Below are positions 1 through 7,501 of a DNA stretch of 27,488 nt, piece after piece. Position 1 is the stretch's first letter. Every line of letters starts with the position of its first letter. Made by a program: the position numbers and the translations under genes. This DNA comes from an uncultured Clostridia bacterium (GTDB taxonomy: Bacteria > Bacillota > Clostridia > TANB77 > CAG-508). The notes under the pieces are model-generated. The model made no database searches and was not told where the DNA came from. It saw only the letters and a list, made by a program, of their open reading frames with translations. The DNA lies in contig CAKPIG010000012.1 in NCBI GenBank assembly GCA_934162255.1, positions 1 to 27,488 of the forward strand, written 5' to 3'.

Positions 1-57
1 TTATTTGTAATTTTAAACAAATTATATCATTTAATTTGAAAACTTTATATACTTTCA

Positions 58-86
58 TTGAAATTCGTGAAAATTTTCTATATAAT
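58..86 (+). promoter_or_regulatory. Sigma-A-type promoter for the HD-domain gene
   Basis: TTGAAA at 58-63 and a perfect TATAAT at 81-86 are separated by 17 nt, the ideal housekeeping spacing. The predicted transcript has a leader of about 60 nt before the start codon at 155. A small hairpin-capable stretch (CAGTT/AACTG, 106-119) lies in that leader; no function is assigned to it. Confidence 0.75.
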
Positions 87-154
87 GTTTTTAGAAAGAG
101 AACTCAGTTCGTAAACTGTTGTTAAATACAAACTGTCACATAGGAGAATAAAAT

Positions 155-1231
155 ATGAAAGAATATTTTGAAAATTTAAATGAAGAAATAAAAGAATACT
201 TAAAAATACTATCACCAGAATTTCCTGAATGGTTAAAAGAATATATTAATACACCAGAAATGTTAAGACTTAATAAAATAAATATGTCTTGTGGCACGTA
301 TTATACAAAAGTATATAATGACAAATACTTTTATTCTTTATTAACTCATAGCATTGCAGTTGCACTAATTATATGGAATTTTACACATGATAAAAAACAA
401 ACTATATCTGGTTTGTTTCATGACATTGCAACACCAGTGTTTAAGCATTGTATTGATTTTATGAATGGAGATTCAGAACATCAAGAATCTACAGAAGAAA
501 GAACTGAACAAATAATAAAAAATTCAAAAGAAATAATGAATTTATTAGAAAGAGACAATATAAAACTTGAAGAAGTATCAGATTATCACATTTATCCAAT
601 TGCAGATAATGATACTCCAAAACTAAGTGCAGATAGATTTGAATATACTTTATCAGGAGGACTTTATCAAGTAAGAGTATTTGATACAAAAGATATTGAG
701 AAATATTATAAAAATATTATTATCTTAAGAAATGAAGATAATATAATAGAACTTTCATTTAAAGACATAAACATATGTGAAGAGTTTATACATAAAATCT
801 CAAAATTATGGCCTCGTTGGGTAGAAGATGAAGATAGATTATGTATGCAATTTTTAGCAGATATTATTAAATCAATGAATATAAAAGGATATATTACAAT
901 TGATGATTTATATAAACTTTCTGAAAAAGAAGTGATACAATTAATTGAAAATTGTAAAGATGATTATATAAGAAAAGCATTTAAAAATTTTGAAAAAGCT
1001 ACAAGAGATACAGTTTATAAAAGTGATATACCAAATAATGATATATATTGTACTAGCGTAAAAGGAAAGCAGAGATATATCAATCCATTAGTTCAACTTC
1101 AGTATAAAGCTTGTAGAATAAAAGAAGTTTCAGATATTGCAAATAATGATATAAATGAATTCTTAAATATGAAAATGCATGCTTATATTGGTTTTTATTT
1201 TGATTTCAAGCCTTATGATATAAATATGTAA
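155..1231 (+). CDS. HD-domain phosphohydrolase-like protein
   Basis: This 358-aa protein has the order of metal ligands expected of the HD superfamily: His65 (in LLTHSIAVA), His89-Asp90 (in GLFHDIA) and a later Asp160 (in SADRFEYT). HD proteins are metal-dependent phosphohydrolases acting on nucleotides or other phosphoesters; the substrate here cannot be read from sequence. There is no signal peptide or membrane segment, so it should be cytosolic. The C-terminal part (about 200-358) matches nothing I recognise. The ATG at 155 follows AGGAG at 143-147, and the gene has its own promoter. The next gene also has its own promoter, so the two need not be co-expressed. The superfamily call is firm; the function is unknown. 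Confidence 0.75.
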   Translation: MKEYFENLNEEIKEYLKILSPEFPEWLKEYINTPEMLRLNKINMSCGTYYTKVYNDKYFYSLLTHSIAVALIIWNFTHDKKQTISGLFHDIATPVFKHCIDFMNGDSEHQESTEERTEQIIKNSKEIMNLLERDNIKLEEVSDYHIYPIADNDTPKLSADRFEYTLSGGLYQVRVFDTKDIEKYYKNIIILRNEDNIIELSFKDINICEEFIHKISKLWPRWVEDEDRLCMQFLADIIKSMNIKGYITIDDLYKLSEKEVIQLIENCKDDYIRKAFKNFEKATRDTVYKSDIPNNDIYCTSVKGKQRYINPLVQLQYKACRIKEVSDIANNDINEFLNMKMHAYIGFYFDFKPYDINM

Positions 1232-1248
1232 ATAATAAATAAGTTATG

Positions 1249-1278
1249 TTGACAAATATGCTGGTCTTGAGATATAAT
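1249..1278 (+). promoter_or_regulatory. Sigma-A-type promoter for the AAA+/M41 gene
   Basis: A perfect TTGACA (1249-1254) and a perfect TATAAT (1273-1278) are separated by 18 nt. The leader is about 90 nt and includes an unused-looking GGAGAG near 1303 and the GGAGG at 1358-1362 that serves the ATG at 1375. A double-consensus promoter suggests strong constitutive transcription. Confidence 0.8.
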
Positions 1279-1374
1279 ATAAGACACAAAAACTTATAGA
1301 GAGGAGAGTTTATTTTATTAATTAAAAAGTAACTAAATCACATTAATCACATTGAGCGGAGGCAATAAAAGAGT

Positions 1375-3237
1375 ATGAAGGTTGAAAAATCAGCAAGTGA
1401 CATCATCATGGAAGCAATAAAAATTACTTATGCAATATCAGATAAAAACATTTTAACAAAAGAAGTTTTCGAATGTGCAATTTTTACTACAGAGGGAACT
1501 TTGTTAGAAAAGTGGTTAAAATCAAAAGGAATAGGGCAAAAAGTAATAAATATCCGGAGAGGAAAAATTATAGAACAGTTTTTGTCTGAAAAACGGATTA
1601 ATATAAAAACTGGATCTATGATGAATTTCTTAGGGAGACAATTGATTATTAGCAGTAACATGGCACAGATTTTTGAAGAACTAGAAGCAATTAATAATTA
1701 TAATGAAGAAAATGAAATTGGATTTTATGAAATCCTTCTTGTAATGACAGAATTCTATGAAAGTGATTTCTATAAAGGCATAGAAATTTTGTATCCTGAA
1801 TATGAAGGCGAAAATATCTTAACAGAAATAGAGGTGCTTGCCAAAGAAACAATAGAAGGATTTACATTATCGGAAGAACTTAGTGATTATTTAACAATAA
1901 TGAATAGTAAAGATAGTAATGAAATGTGCAAAATTTGTGGTAGAGAAAAAGAAACAGATGCATTAATTAGGATTTTAATGAAAAATACTAAACGTAATGC
2001 AATCTTGGTAGGAGAGCCAGGAGTTGGTAAAACAGCAATTGTTGAAAAATTTGCATGGATGATTTCTTCGGGAAACTGTCCGGAAAAATTTAAAAATTGT
2101 ATTGTATTATCATTAGATGTTAATTCAATTATAGCAGGAACTATGTATAGAGGGATGGCAGAAGAAAGATTTAAAGATCTTGTAAAGTTTTTAAATGAAA
2201 ATCCTGAATGCATCCTGTTTATTGATGAAATTCATCTTATATTAGGTGCTGGAGCCTGCAGAGAAGGAGGAGTTGACATTGCAAACGTTTTGAAACCATT
2301 GTTAGCAAGAGGAGAATCACGTATTATTGGTGCTACAACTAATAATGAATATGAAAGATTTTTTGCTAAAGATGGAGCATTAAAACGTAGATTTGAGAAA
2401 ATTGTAGTAAAAGAACCTAAAACCAGTGAAGTCTATGATATGATTAAAAATCAGATTAAGCAGTTAGAAAAAGTTCATAATACAACTATTTCAAAAAAAT
2501 TAGTAAATTCTGTTATCTTTGAAGCATCTTGTTTTAATTACGAAACAAAAAATCCAGACAGAACATTAGATCTTTTGGATAAAACAATGGTTTGTGCAGA
2601 AATGGAAAATAGAAAAAATGTAGTTAAAGCAGATATTTTAAGAAATTTTGATACAAATACAGAAAAGTTTCGGAGAATGAGTGCAAAAATAAAATTAGCT
2701 ACAGCATACCATGAAGCTGGTCACTGTATTGTACATGAATTTTCTGAATTAGCAAAGGTAAATGAATTACTTGCAATTTCAATTATTCCTACAGAAAACT
2801 ATCTTGGAGTAAATGTATTTGATGCGAATTCAGATGAAACAATTTCTGGAAATAGAAATTGTTATATTCAGAAAATTGCAGAATGCCTTGCAGGAAGAAT
2901 TGCAGAAAAAATGTATACAAGTGAAATTTCTGATGGCGCTGAATCTGATTTAAGAGAAGCCACAAATATTGCCATTGCAATGGTAACAAAGCTTTCTTTA
3001 GAACCAGAAATGCATAATAGAGTCTATGGAGAAGAAAATCTTAAATATTTAATTACAGATGAAGAAAAATTAGTGATTAATAAAAAAGTAGATTTGATTT
3101 TGCAGGAGGCTTACAAATATGCAGAAAATGTATTAATGGAAAAAGAAGAATATTTGAAAGTATTAGCAAATCAGTTAATGACTAAAGGGATACTTTCAAA
3201 GAGGGAAGTAACAAATATTTTTAAAAGTGTTGATTAA
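1375..3237 (+). CDS. ClpA/B-type AAA+ module fused to an FtsH-type M41 zinc peptidase
   Basis: This 620-aa protein has three parts. Residues 10-160 look like a divergent Clp N-domain. Residues 190-410 are a ClpA/B D1-type AAA+ module: Walker A GEPGVGKT (213-220), Walker B ending FIDE (282-285), a Tyr-Arg-Gly pore-loop motif (258-260), the sensor region IIGATTNNE, and paired Arg at 338-339. Residues 440-610 are a peptidase M41 domain with HEAGH (446-450) and the third zinc ligand in AESDL (Asp525), followed by the helix typical of FtsH. FtsH normally pairs M41 with its own AAA class and has N-terminal membrane helices; both are absent here, so this is likely a soluble ATP-dependent protease. 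All catalytic residues appear intact. Ile codons are more often ATT than in the ATA-rich genes to the right, which may hint at transfer. The domain calls are strong; the substrate is unknown. The GGAGG lies 12 nt from the ATG, a little far. Confidence 0.85.
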   Translation: MKVEKSASDIIMEAIKITYAISDKNILTKEVFECAIFTTEGTLLEKWLKSKGIGQKVINIRRGKIIEQFLSEKRINIKTGSMMNFLGRQLIISSNMAQIFEELEAINNYNEENEIGFYEILLVMTEFYESDFYKGIEILYPEYEGENILTEIEVLAKETIEGFTLSEELSDYLTIMNSKDSNEMCKICGREKETDALIRILMKNTKRNAILVGEPGVGKTAIVEKFAWMISSGNCPEKFKNCIVLSLDVNSIIAGTMYRGMAEERFKDLVKFLNENPECILFIDEIHLILGAGACREGGVDIANVLKPLLARGESRIIGATTNNEYERFFAKDGALKRRFEKIVVKEPKTSEVYDMIKNQIKQLEKVHNTTISKKLVNSVIFEASCFNYETKNPDRTLDLLDKTMVCAEMENRKNVVKADILRNFDTNTEKFRRMSAKIKLATAYHEAGHCIVHEFSELAKVNELLAISIIPTENYLGVNVFDANSDETISGNRNCYIQKIAECLAGRIAEKMYTSEISDGAESDLREATNIAIAMVTKLSLEPEMHNRVYGEENLKYLITDEEKLVINKKVDLILQEAYKYAENVLMEKEEYLKVLANQLMTKGILSKREVTNIFKSVD

Positions 3238-3254
3238 AAACTCAAAAATCTCTA

Positions 3255-3281
3255 AAAGCTGGTACAAATTGTACCAGCTTT
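3255..3281. terminator. Bidirectional terminator hairpin
   Basis: A perfect 11-bp stem (3255-3265 with 3271-3281) closes a 5-nt loop. It begins with AAA and ends with TTT, so it can work on both strands. It sits between the stop of the AAA+/M41 gene (+) and the stop of the RluA-family gene (-). Confidence 0.8.
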
Positions 3282-3284
3282 GTC

Positions 3285-4148
3285 TTATATACTTTTTGAT
3301 AGTGAAAATGTCAAACCATTCAAGTAATTTAATTTACCAGAATCAGTTTTAAAATTAAAAAGTAATTTGTAAGCTTTAAGCTGTTGATATTTAAAACCAT
3401 ATGATTTATTAACAGAATTTATACCATACTTTCCATCTCCAATAATTGGATGACCAATATAGGCTAAATGAGCTCTTATTTGATGAGTTTTACCTGTTTC
3501 AATATTGATATCTAGTAGTGAAGAATTATTAGAATATTCTTTTAACACAGAATAATTGGTAATAATCTTTTGATAACCAGGCTTAAAATTATCAGAAATA
3601 TAAACAATAGATTTTTTATGATCTTTAAAAAGATAGCTTTCAAGTCTAGCCATTTTTTCCTTTGGAATACCATAGACTAAAGCTATATATGATTTTTCAA
3701 TTTCATGTTTTTTAAATTTTTCTAATAAAATGTTTAAAGATTCTTGATTTTTTGCAAATAAAACTAAACCTATTGTATTTCTGTCTAATCTATGGCAAGG
3801 CATAGGTAAAAAAGAACATGATTCATATACAGAATGAACAATAGATGTAAGACTATTTTCTCCTGTAACTTCTAGATTATTAGGCTTATTTAAAATCAAA
3901 ATATTTTTATCTTCAAAAATAATATCAAGTTTTTGACTTGAAAATAAAAAGTCATCACTTATATAAACTTGGATTTCATCATCACTATTAACTATACAAT
4001 CATTGTGAATTCTAGAACCATTTATTTTTATATCTTTTTGCCTAAGTGCTTTATATAGCATATTAGAAGATAGTGAAGGGAAAGAATCTAATATGAACTT
4101 TGATAGTTTTTTATTATTATATTTATCGGTTACTATTAATTTTTTCAT
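3285..4148 (-). CDS. RluA-family pseudouridine synthase with N-terminal S4 domain
   Basis: This 287-aa enzyme isomerises uridine to pseudouridine in rRNA or tRNA. An S4 RNA-binding domain occupies about residues 1-65. The catalytic domain follows, with the HRLDR motif (catalytic Asp122) and the GKTHQIRAHLAYIGHPIIGD block typical of RluC/RluD-like enzymes. The target site cannot be told from sequence. The length is normal. There is no Shine-Dalgarno sequence before the ATG, and a promoter places transcription start at or next to it, so the message may be leaderless. A second RluA-family gene without an S4 domain lies at 11289. Confidence 0.88.
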   Translation of the reverse strand: MKKLIVTDKYNNKKLSKFILDSFPSLSSNMLYKALRQKDIKINGSRIHNDCIVNSDDEIQVYISDDFLFSSQKLDIIFEDKNILILNKPNNLEVTGENSLTSIVHSVYESCSFLPMPCHRLDRNTIGLVLFAKNQESLNILLEKFKKHEIEKSYIALVYGIPKEKMARLESYLFKDHKKSIVYISDNFKPGYQKIITNYSVLKEYSNNSSLLDINIETGKTHQIRAHLAYIGHPIIGDGKYGINSVNKSYGFKYQQLKAYKLLFNFKTDSGKLNYLNGLTFSLSKSI

Positions 4149-4154
4149 AAGTAT

Positions 4155-4183
4155 ATATTAACATAAAAATGGTGCTAATTCAA
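4155..4183 (-). promoter_or_regulatory. Promoter for the S4/RluA gene, giving a likely leaderless mRNA
   Basis: On the minus strand TTGAAT (4178-4183) and TAATAT (4155-4160) are separated by 17 nt. Six nt separate the -10 box from the A of the start codon at 4148, so initiation 7 nt downstream would begin on the ATG itself. Confidence 0.55.
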
Positions 4184-4232
4184 CAAAAATCTGAAAAGAA
4201 AAGAACAAAAAACGATAAAAATGAATAAAAAG

Positions 4233-4261
4233 TTGCAAAAAGAGTATAATTATGGTATAAT
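4233..4261 (+). promoter_or_regulatory. Sigma-A-type promoter for the M23 peptidase
   Basis: TTGCAA (4233-4238) and TATAAT (4256-4261) are separated by 17 nt. The predicted leader is short, about 15-20 nt, and leads straight into AAAGGAGA. Confidence 0.75.
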
Positions 4262-4288
4262 AGATATTGGTCGCGCAAAAAAAGGAGA

Positions 4289-5275
4289 GTGTGTAATATT
4301 TTAAAAGATAGTATAAAATACTATACTAAAGAAAGTTGCAAGATTTTTTGCATAATGGCAATAGCATTAGGTTTAATATTAGCGATTATTTTAATAAAAT
4401 ACAAACCAACATATATCGTAACTTTATCAGGAAAAGAAATAGGATATGTAGACAGTGAAACAGAATTTCAAGATAAAATACAAAATGAAATAATAAATAA
4501 AGAAGGAAAAAATATTGATTTTGTTTCATTAGATGAAATGCCAAGTTATGAATTAAAATTAGTAAGCAGAACACAAAAAACGAATGAAGATGAAATATTA
4601 ATTGCGTTAGAACAAAAAGCGACAACAATTTATAAATACTATGCAGTAATTTTAAATGATGAAACTGTAGGATTTGTAGATAATGTTGAAGAAGCTGAGC
4701 AAGCTGTAAATACAATAAAAGAAAACAACCAAAATAAAGGAATAGAACTAAATTTACAAATAACAGAAAACTATACGGAAGATATAGATAATGTAAGTAT
4801 AGAAACTGTACAAGTTGCACAAGCACAAGTTGAAGAGAAAGTTGCAGCATTAATAGAAGAAGATGAGAAAAGCAAAAAACCAATAATCAATGGAATTCTA
4901 TTAGCAGTAACACCAGTAAGTGGGTCAATTACATCAAGATTTGGAGCAATAAGTAGCATAAGGTCTGGAGCACATACAGGAACAGATATAGCCGCTCCAA
5001 ATGGAACGCCAATTAAAGCAGTCGCAAATGGAACAGTAACATTTGCTGAAAGAAATGGTTCATATGGGAATTTAATAAAAATTACACATGAAAATGATGT
5101 AGAAACATGGTATGGACATTGTAGCCAATTATATGCAACTGTTGGACAACAAGTAAAAGCAGGAGATGTTATTGCAGCAGTAGGTTCAACAGGAAATTCA
5201 ACAGGACCACACTTGCATTTAGAAATAAGGCTTAATGGGACTGCAATAAATCCACAACAATATTTATATAAATAA
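4289..5275 (+). CDS. Membrane-anchored M23-family metallopeptidase
   Basis: This protein of about 328 aa has one N-terminal membrane helix (about 21-36) and an extracytoplasmic part ending in a peptidase M23 (LytM-like) domain. The zinc and catalytic set is complete: HTGTD (His229, Asp233), YGH (His277) and HLH (His308, His310). Such enzymes cut peptide cross-bridges in peptidoglycan or act in sporulation engulfment; I cannot say which here. Residues 40-200 are a charged stalk. The start is uncertain: the GTG at 4289 lies only 1 nt past the GGAG of the ribosome site (4284-4287), whereas an ATT codon at 4298 has normal spacing, and the first in-frame ATG (4355) falls inside the membrane helix. 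Flanking strands are opposite, so it is transcribed alone. Confidence 0.85.
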   Translation: MCNILKDSIKYYTKESCKIFCIMAIALGLILAIILIKYKPTYIVTLSGKEIGYVDSETEFQDKIQNEIINKEGKNIDFVSLDEMPSYELKLVSRTQKTNEDEILIALEQKATTIYKYYAVILNDETVGFVDNVEEAEQAVNTIKENNQNKGIELNLQITENYTEDIDNVSIETVQVAQAQVEEKVAALIEEDEKSKKPIINGILLAVTPVSGSITSRFGAISSIRSGAHTGTDIAAPNGTPIKAVANGTVTFAERNGSYGNLIKITHENDVETWYGHCSQLYATVGQQVKAGDVIAAVGSTGNSTGPHLHLEIRLNGTAINPQQYLYK

Positions 5276-5279
5276 AAGA

Positions 5280-5305
5280 GGATTCAATTTACGAATCCCC
5301 TTTTT
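5280..5305 (+). terminator. Rho-independent terminator after the M23 gene
   Basis: GGATTC (5280-5285) pairs with GAATCC (5293-5298) across a 7-nt loop, followed by a run of T (5301-5305). It lies just past the M23 stop and next to the glmS stop on the other strand. Confidence 0.7.
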
Positions 5306-5306
5306 A

Positions 5307-7148
5307 TTATTCAACTGTAACAGATTTTGCTAAATTTCTAGGCTTATCAACATCTAATCCTTTTTCTTTTGCAATATAATATGCAAGTAATTGTAAAGGG
5401 ATAATAGAAAGGATAGGAGATAAAAGTCTATCTGTTTTTGGAATATTAACTACAAAATCAATATTATTACTTGGCAAGTTTTGGTTTGTTATAACCAATG
5501 TTTTTGCACCACGGGTAATAACTTCTTGAATATTACTAATAGACTTTTCTACCAAAGAACTATCTGTAAGTATGCTGATAACAGTAATTCCATTTTCAAT
5601 TAAAGCTATTGGACCATGTTTTAATTCACCTGAAGGGTATGCTTCAGAATGGATATATGAAACTTCTTTTAATTTTAGTGAGCCTTCTAAAGCAGTATTA
5701 TAATCTATACCTCTTCCTAAGAAAAATACATCTTTTTCAGTATACATTTTTTTTGCAAAATCTTTTATAATTGTTGAAGACTTTATTGTTTCATCAATCT
5801 TTGAAGGAAGCTCTAAAATCTCTTTTTTTATGCAGTTAAGTTCACTTTCAGATGTGCTCTCTAAAATTTCAGCAAAATATATTGCTAAAATATTTAATAA
5901 TACAACTTGTGAAGAGTATGCCTTTGTTGAAGCGACTGCAATTTCAGGACCAGCATGAGTATAAATAGAATAATCAGCTTCTCTTGTAATAGAACTACCA
6001 ATAACATTAGAAATTGCAATAGTAGTAGCACCTTTAGATTTTGCAAGTTTTAATGCAGCAATAGTATCTGCTGTTTCTCCAGATTGAGAAATGTAAATAC
6101 ATAAAGTTTTGCTATCTACAATAGGGTTTCTATATCTGAATTCTGATGCTACATCAACAGTTGTAGGAATTTTACACAATGTTTCTAATGCAACTTTAGC
6201 AGAACGTCCTGCATAACTAGCTGTACCACAAGCTATAACATATATTTTATTTATTGAAGACAAAAATTCTTTTGAAAAATTCAAATCCTCAAAATTACAA
6301 GGTTCATTAGTTGGTAATCTTGAACCAATTGTTTCTCTAATTGCATTTGGCTGTTCATAAATTTCTTTTAACATATAGTCATCAAAACCATTTTTTTCAG
6401 CACTACCAGAATTCCACTCAATACTTTTTGATTTTTTATCAATTTTATTTAAATCAATATCATAAAATTCAATTTTATCTTTTGAAAGTAAAGCAAATTC
6501 ATTATCATTTAAAAGATAAAAATCTTTAGTAAAAGAAAGAATTGCAGGAATGTCTGAAGAAATGTAGTTTTCATTATTTCCTTTACCAATTACAAGAGGA
6601 CTATCTTTTCTTACAACAATCATATTTTCAGGCATATAATTTGAAATAACCTCAATTGCATAACTACCTTTTAAATCTTTACAAGTTGATTGAACAGCAC
6701 GTAAAACTCTTTTATCATCATTAGACTTATCTTTAGAATAATAATAATGTATAAGGTTTGGAATAACCTCAGTATCTGTTTGTGAATAAAATTCATAACC
6801 GTTTTTTATCAAAAAATTCTTCAAATCATGATAATTTTCAATAATACCATTATGAACAACAGAAAAATTCTTACTATTGTCTAAATGGGGGTGGGAATTC
6901 TCTTTTGATGGTTTACCATGAGTTGCCCATCTTGTATGAGCAATACCAATAGTTCCTTCCAAATAATCAATTCCATCTAAATCATATAAATTTTTAACAC
7001 GACCTTTGTCTTTCATAATAGATAAGCCACCTTCTTCAACAGTAGAAATTCCTGCTGAATCGTAACCTCTATATTCAAGTCTTAAAAGACCATTAATAAG
7101 TATAGGACTAGCTTTTTTGTATCCTATGTAACCAATAATTCCACACAT
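5307..7148 (-). CDS. glmS: Glutamine-fructose-6-phosphate aminotransferase (GlmS)
   Basis: This enzyme makes glucosamine-6-phosphate and glutamate from fructose-6-phosphate and glutamine, the first step of UDP-GlcNAc and hence peptidoglycan synthesis. The 613-aa protein begins MCGIIGYIG, with the Cys after the initiator Met as the glutaminase nucleophile, followed by RLEYRGYDSAG and HTRWATHG of the Ntn-type amidotransferase domain (about 1-240). Two SIS sugar-isomerase domains follow (about 290-600), and the C-terminus DKPRNLAKSVTVE is the family signature. The ATG is preceded by AAGGAGG (7157-7163). A glmS ribozyme lies in the leader, so expression should fall when glucosamine-6-phosphate accumulates. 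Confidence 0.97.
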   Translation of the reverse strand: MCGIIGYIGYKKASPILINGLLRLEYRGYDSAGISTVEEGGLSIMKDKGRVKNLYDLDGIDYLEGTIGIAHTRWATHGKPSKENSHPHLDNSKNFSVVHNGIIENYHDLKNFLIKNGYEFYSQTDTEVIPNLIHYYYSKDKSNDDKRVLRAVQSTCKDLKGSYAIEVISNYMPENMIVVRKDSPLVIGKGNNENYISSDIPAILSFTKDFYLLNDNEFALLSKDKIEFYDIDLNKIDKKSKSIEWNSGSAEKNGFDDYMLKEIYEQPNAIRETIGSRLPTNEPCNFEDLNFSKEFLSSINKIYVIACGTASYAGRSAKVALETLCKIPTTVDVASEFRYRNPIVDSKTLCIYISQSGETADTIAALKLAKSKGATTIAISNVIGSSITREADYSIYTHAGPEIAVASTKAYSSQVVLLNILAIYFAEILESTSESELNCIKKEILELPSKIDETIKSSTIIKDFAKKMYTEKDVFFLGRGIDYNTALEGSLKLKEVSYIHSEAYPSGELKHGPIALIENGITVISILTDSSLVEKSISNIQEVITRGAKTLVITNQNLPSNNIDFVVNIPKTDRLLSPILSIIPLQLLAYYIAKEKGLDVDKPRNLAKSVTVE

Positions 7149-7189
7149 AAGCAGAACCTCCTTATAAAATAATAATGTGGAATTGAAAT

Positions 7190-7332
7190 ATACAACTTAT
7201 GTATTAATTTCTGTTATAGCATTACTGCTAATTTTTGTTTAACACTATGGACTAAGCAATCCACTAGAGCATCCGCCGAAATTTTCGATAACTCTAGACC
7301 TCGTCAACACAAAAATAATGTGTTCTGGCGCT
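7190..7332 (-). ncRNA. glmS ribozyme (glucosamine-6-phosphate-activated self-cleaving riboswitch)
   Basis: Read on the minus strand, the segment starts at the conserved GCGCC (G at 7331, predicted cleavage between 7332 and 7331). It then forms a P1 hairpin (AACACA/TGTGTT) and runs through GACGAGG, the TATCGAAA core and the conserved GGCGGATGC. CTAGAG and CTCTAG form P2. A GTGGA/TCCAT hairpin and later helices resemble P3 and P4. The family cleaves its own mRNA when glucosamine-6-phosphate binds, marking the message for decay. The position just upstream of glmS agrees fully. The 3' limit is approximate. Confidence 0.93.
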
Positions 7333-7389
7333 TGAATATTTTAAATATAATACTCCTTTCTATGAATTTTGTATATTTCAATCTACCAT

Positions 7390-7421
7390 ATTATACTACA
7401 TCAAATAAAAAAAGGTTTCAA
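7390..7421 (-). promoter_or_regulatory. Possible glmS promoter
   Basis: A perfect TATAAT (7390-7395, minus) lies about 60 nt upstream of the ribozyme cleavage site. The nearest -35-like hexamer, TTGAAA (7416-7421), is 20 nt away, longer than ideal, so only the -10 is convincing. Confidence 0.45.
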
Positions 7422-7439
7422 TAGATTTGAAAAATATTA

Positions 7440-7468
7440 TTGCAAAAAGAGTAAGAATAGTGTATCAT
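7440..7468 (+). promoter_or_regulatory. Promoter for uvrC
   Basis: TTGCAA (7440-7445) and TATCAT (7463-7468) are separated by 17 nt and lie 34 nt before the uvrC ATG. Its presence argues against the longer TTG-start reading from 7427, which would overlap the promoter. Confidence 0.6.
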
Positions 7469-7501
7469 AATAGAGTAAGAAAAAGAGAAAGGAGGAAAGT
7501 A

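Noticed and set aside
106..119. Short CAGTT/AACTG hairpin in the leader of the first gene
   Set aside because: Only 5 bp with no T run or known motif; too weak to call a terminator or riboswitch.
4386..4883. A 165-codon Leu/Phe-rich open frame on the minus strand
   Set aside because: It is antisense to the M23 peptidase and its composition is what reversed AT-rich coding sequence gives; there is no start signal.
7427..7501. Upstream TTG start extending uvrC by 25 codons
   Set aside because: The extension overlaps the promoter at 7440-7468 and is unlike the UvrC N-terminus; the ATG at 7502 has a strong ribosome site.
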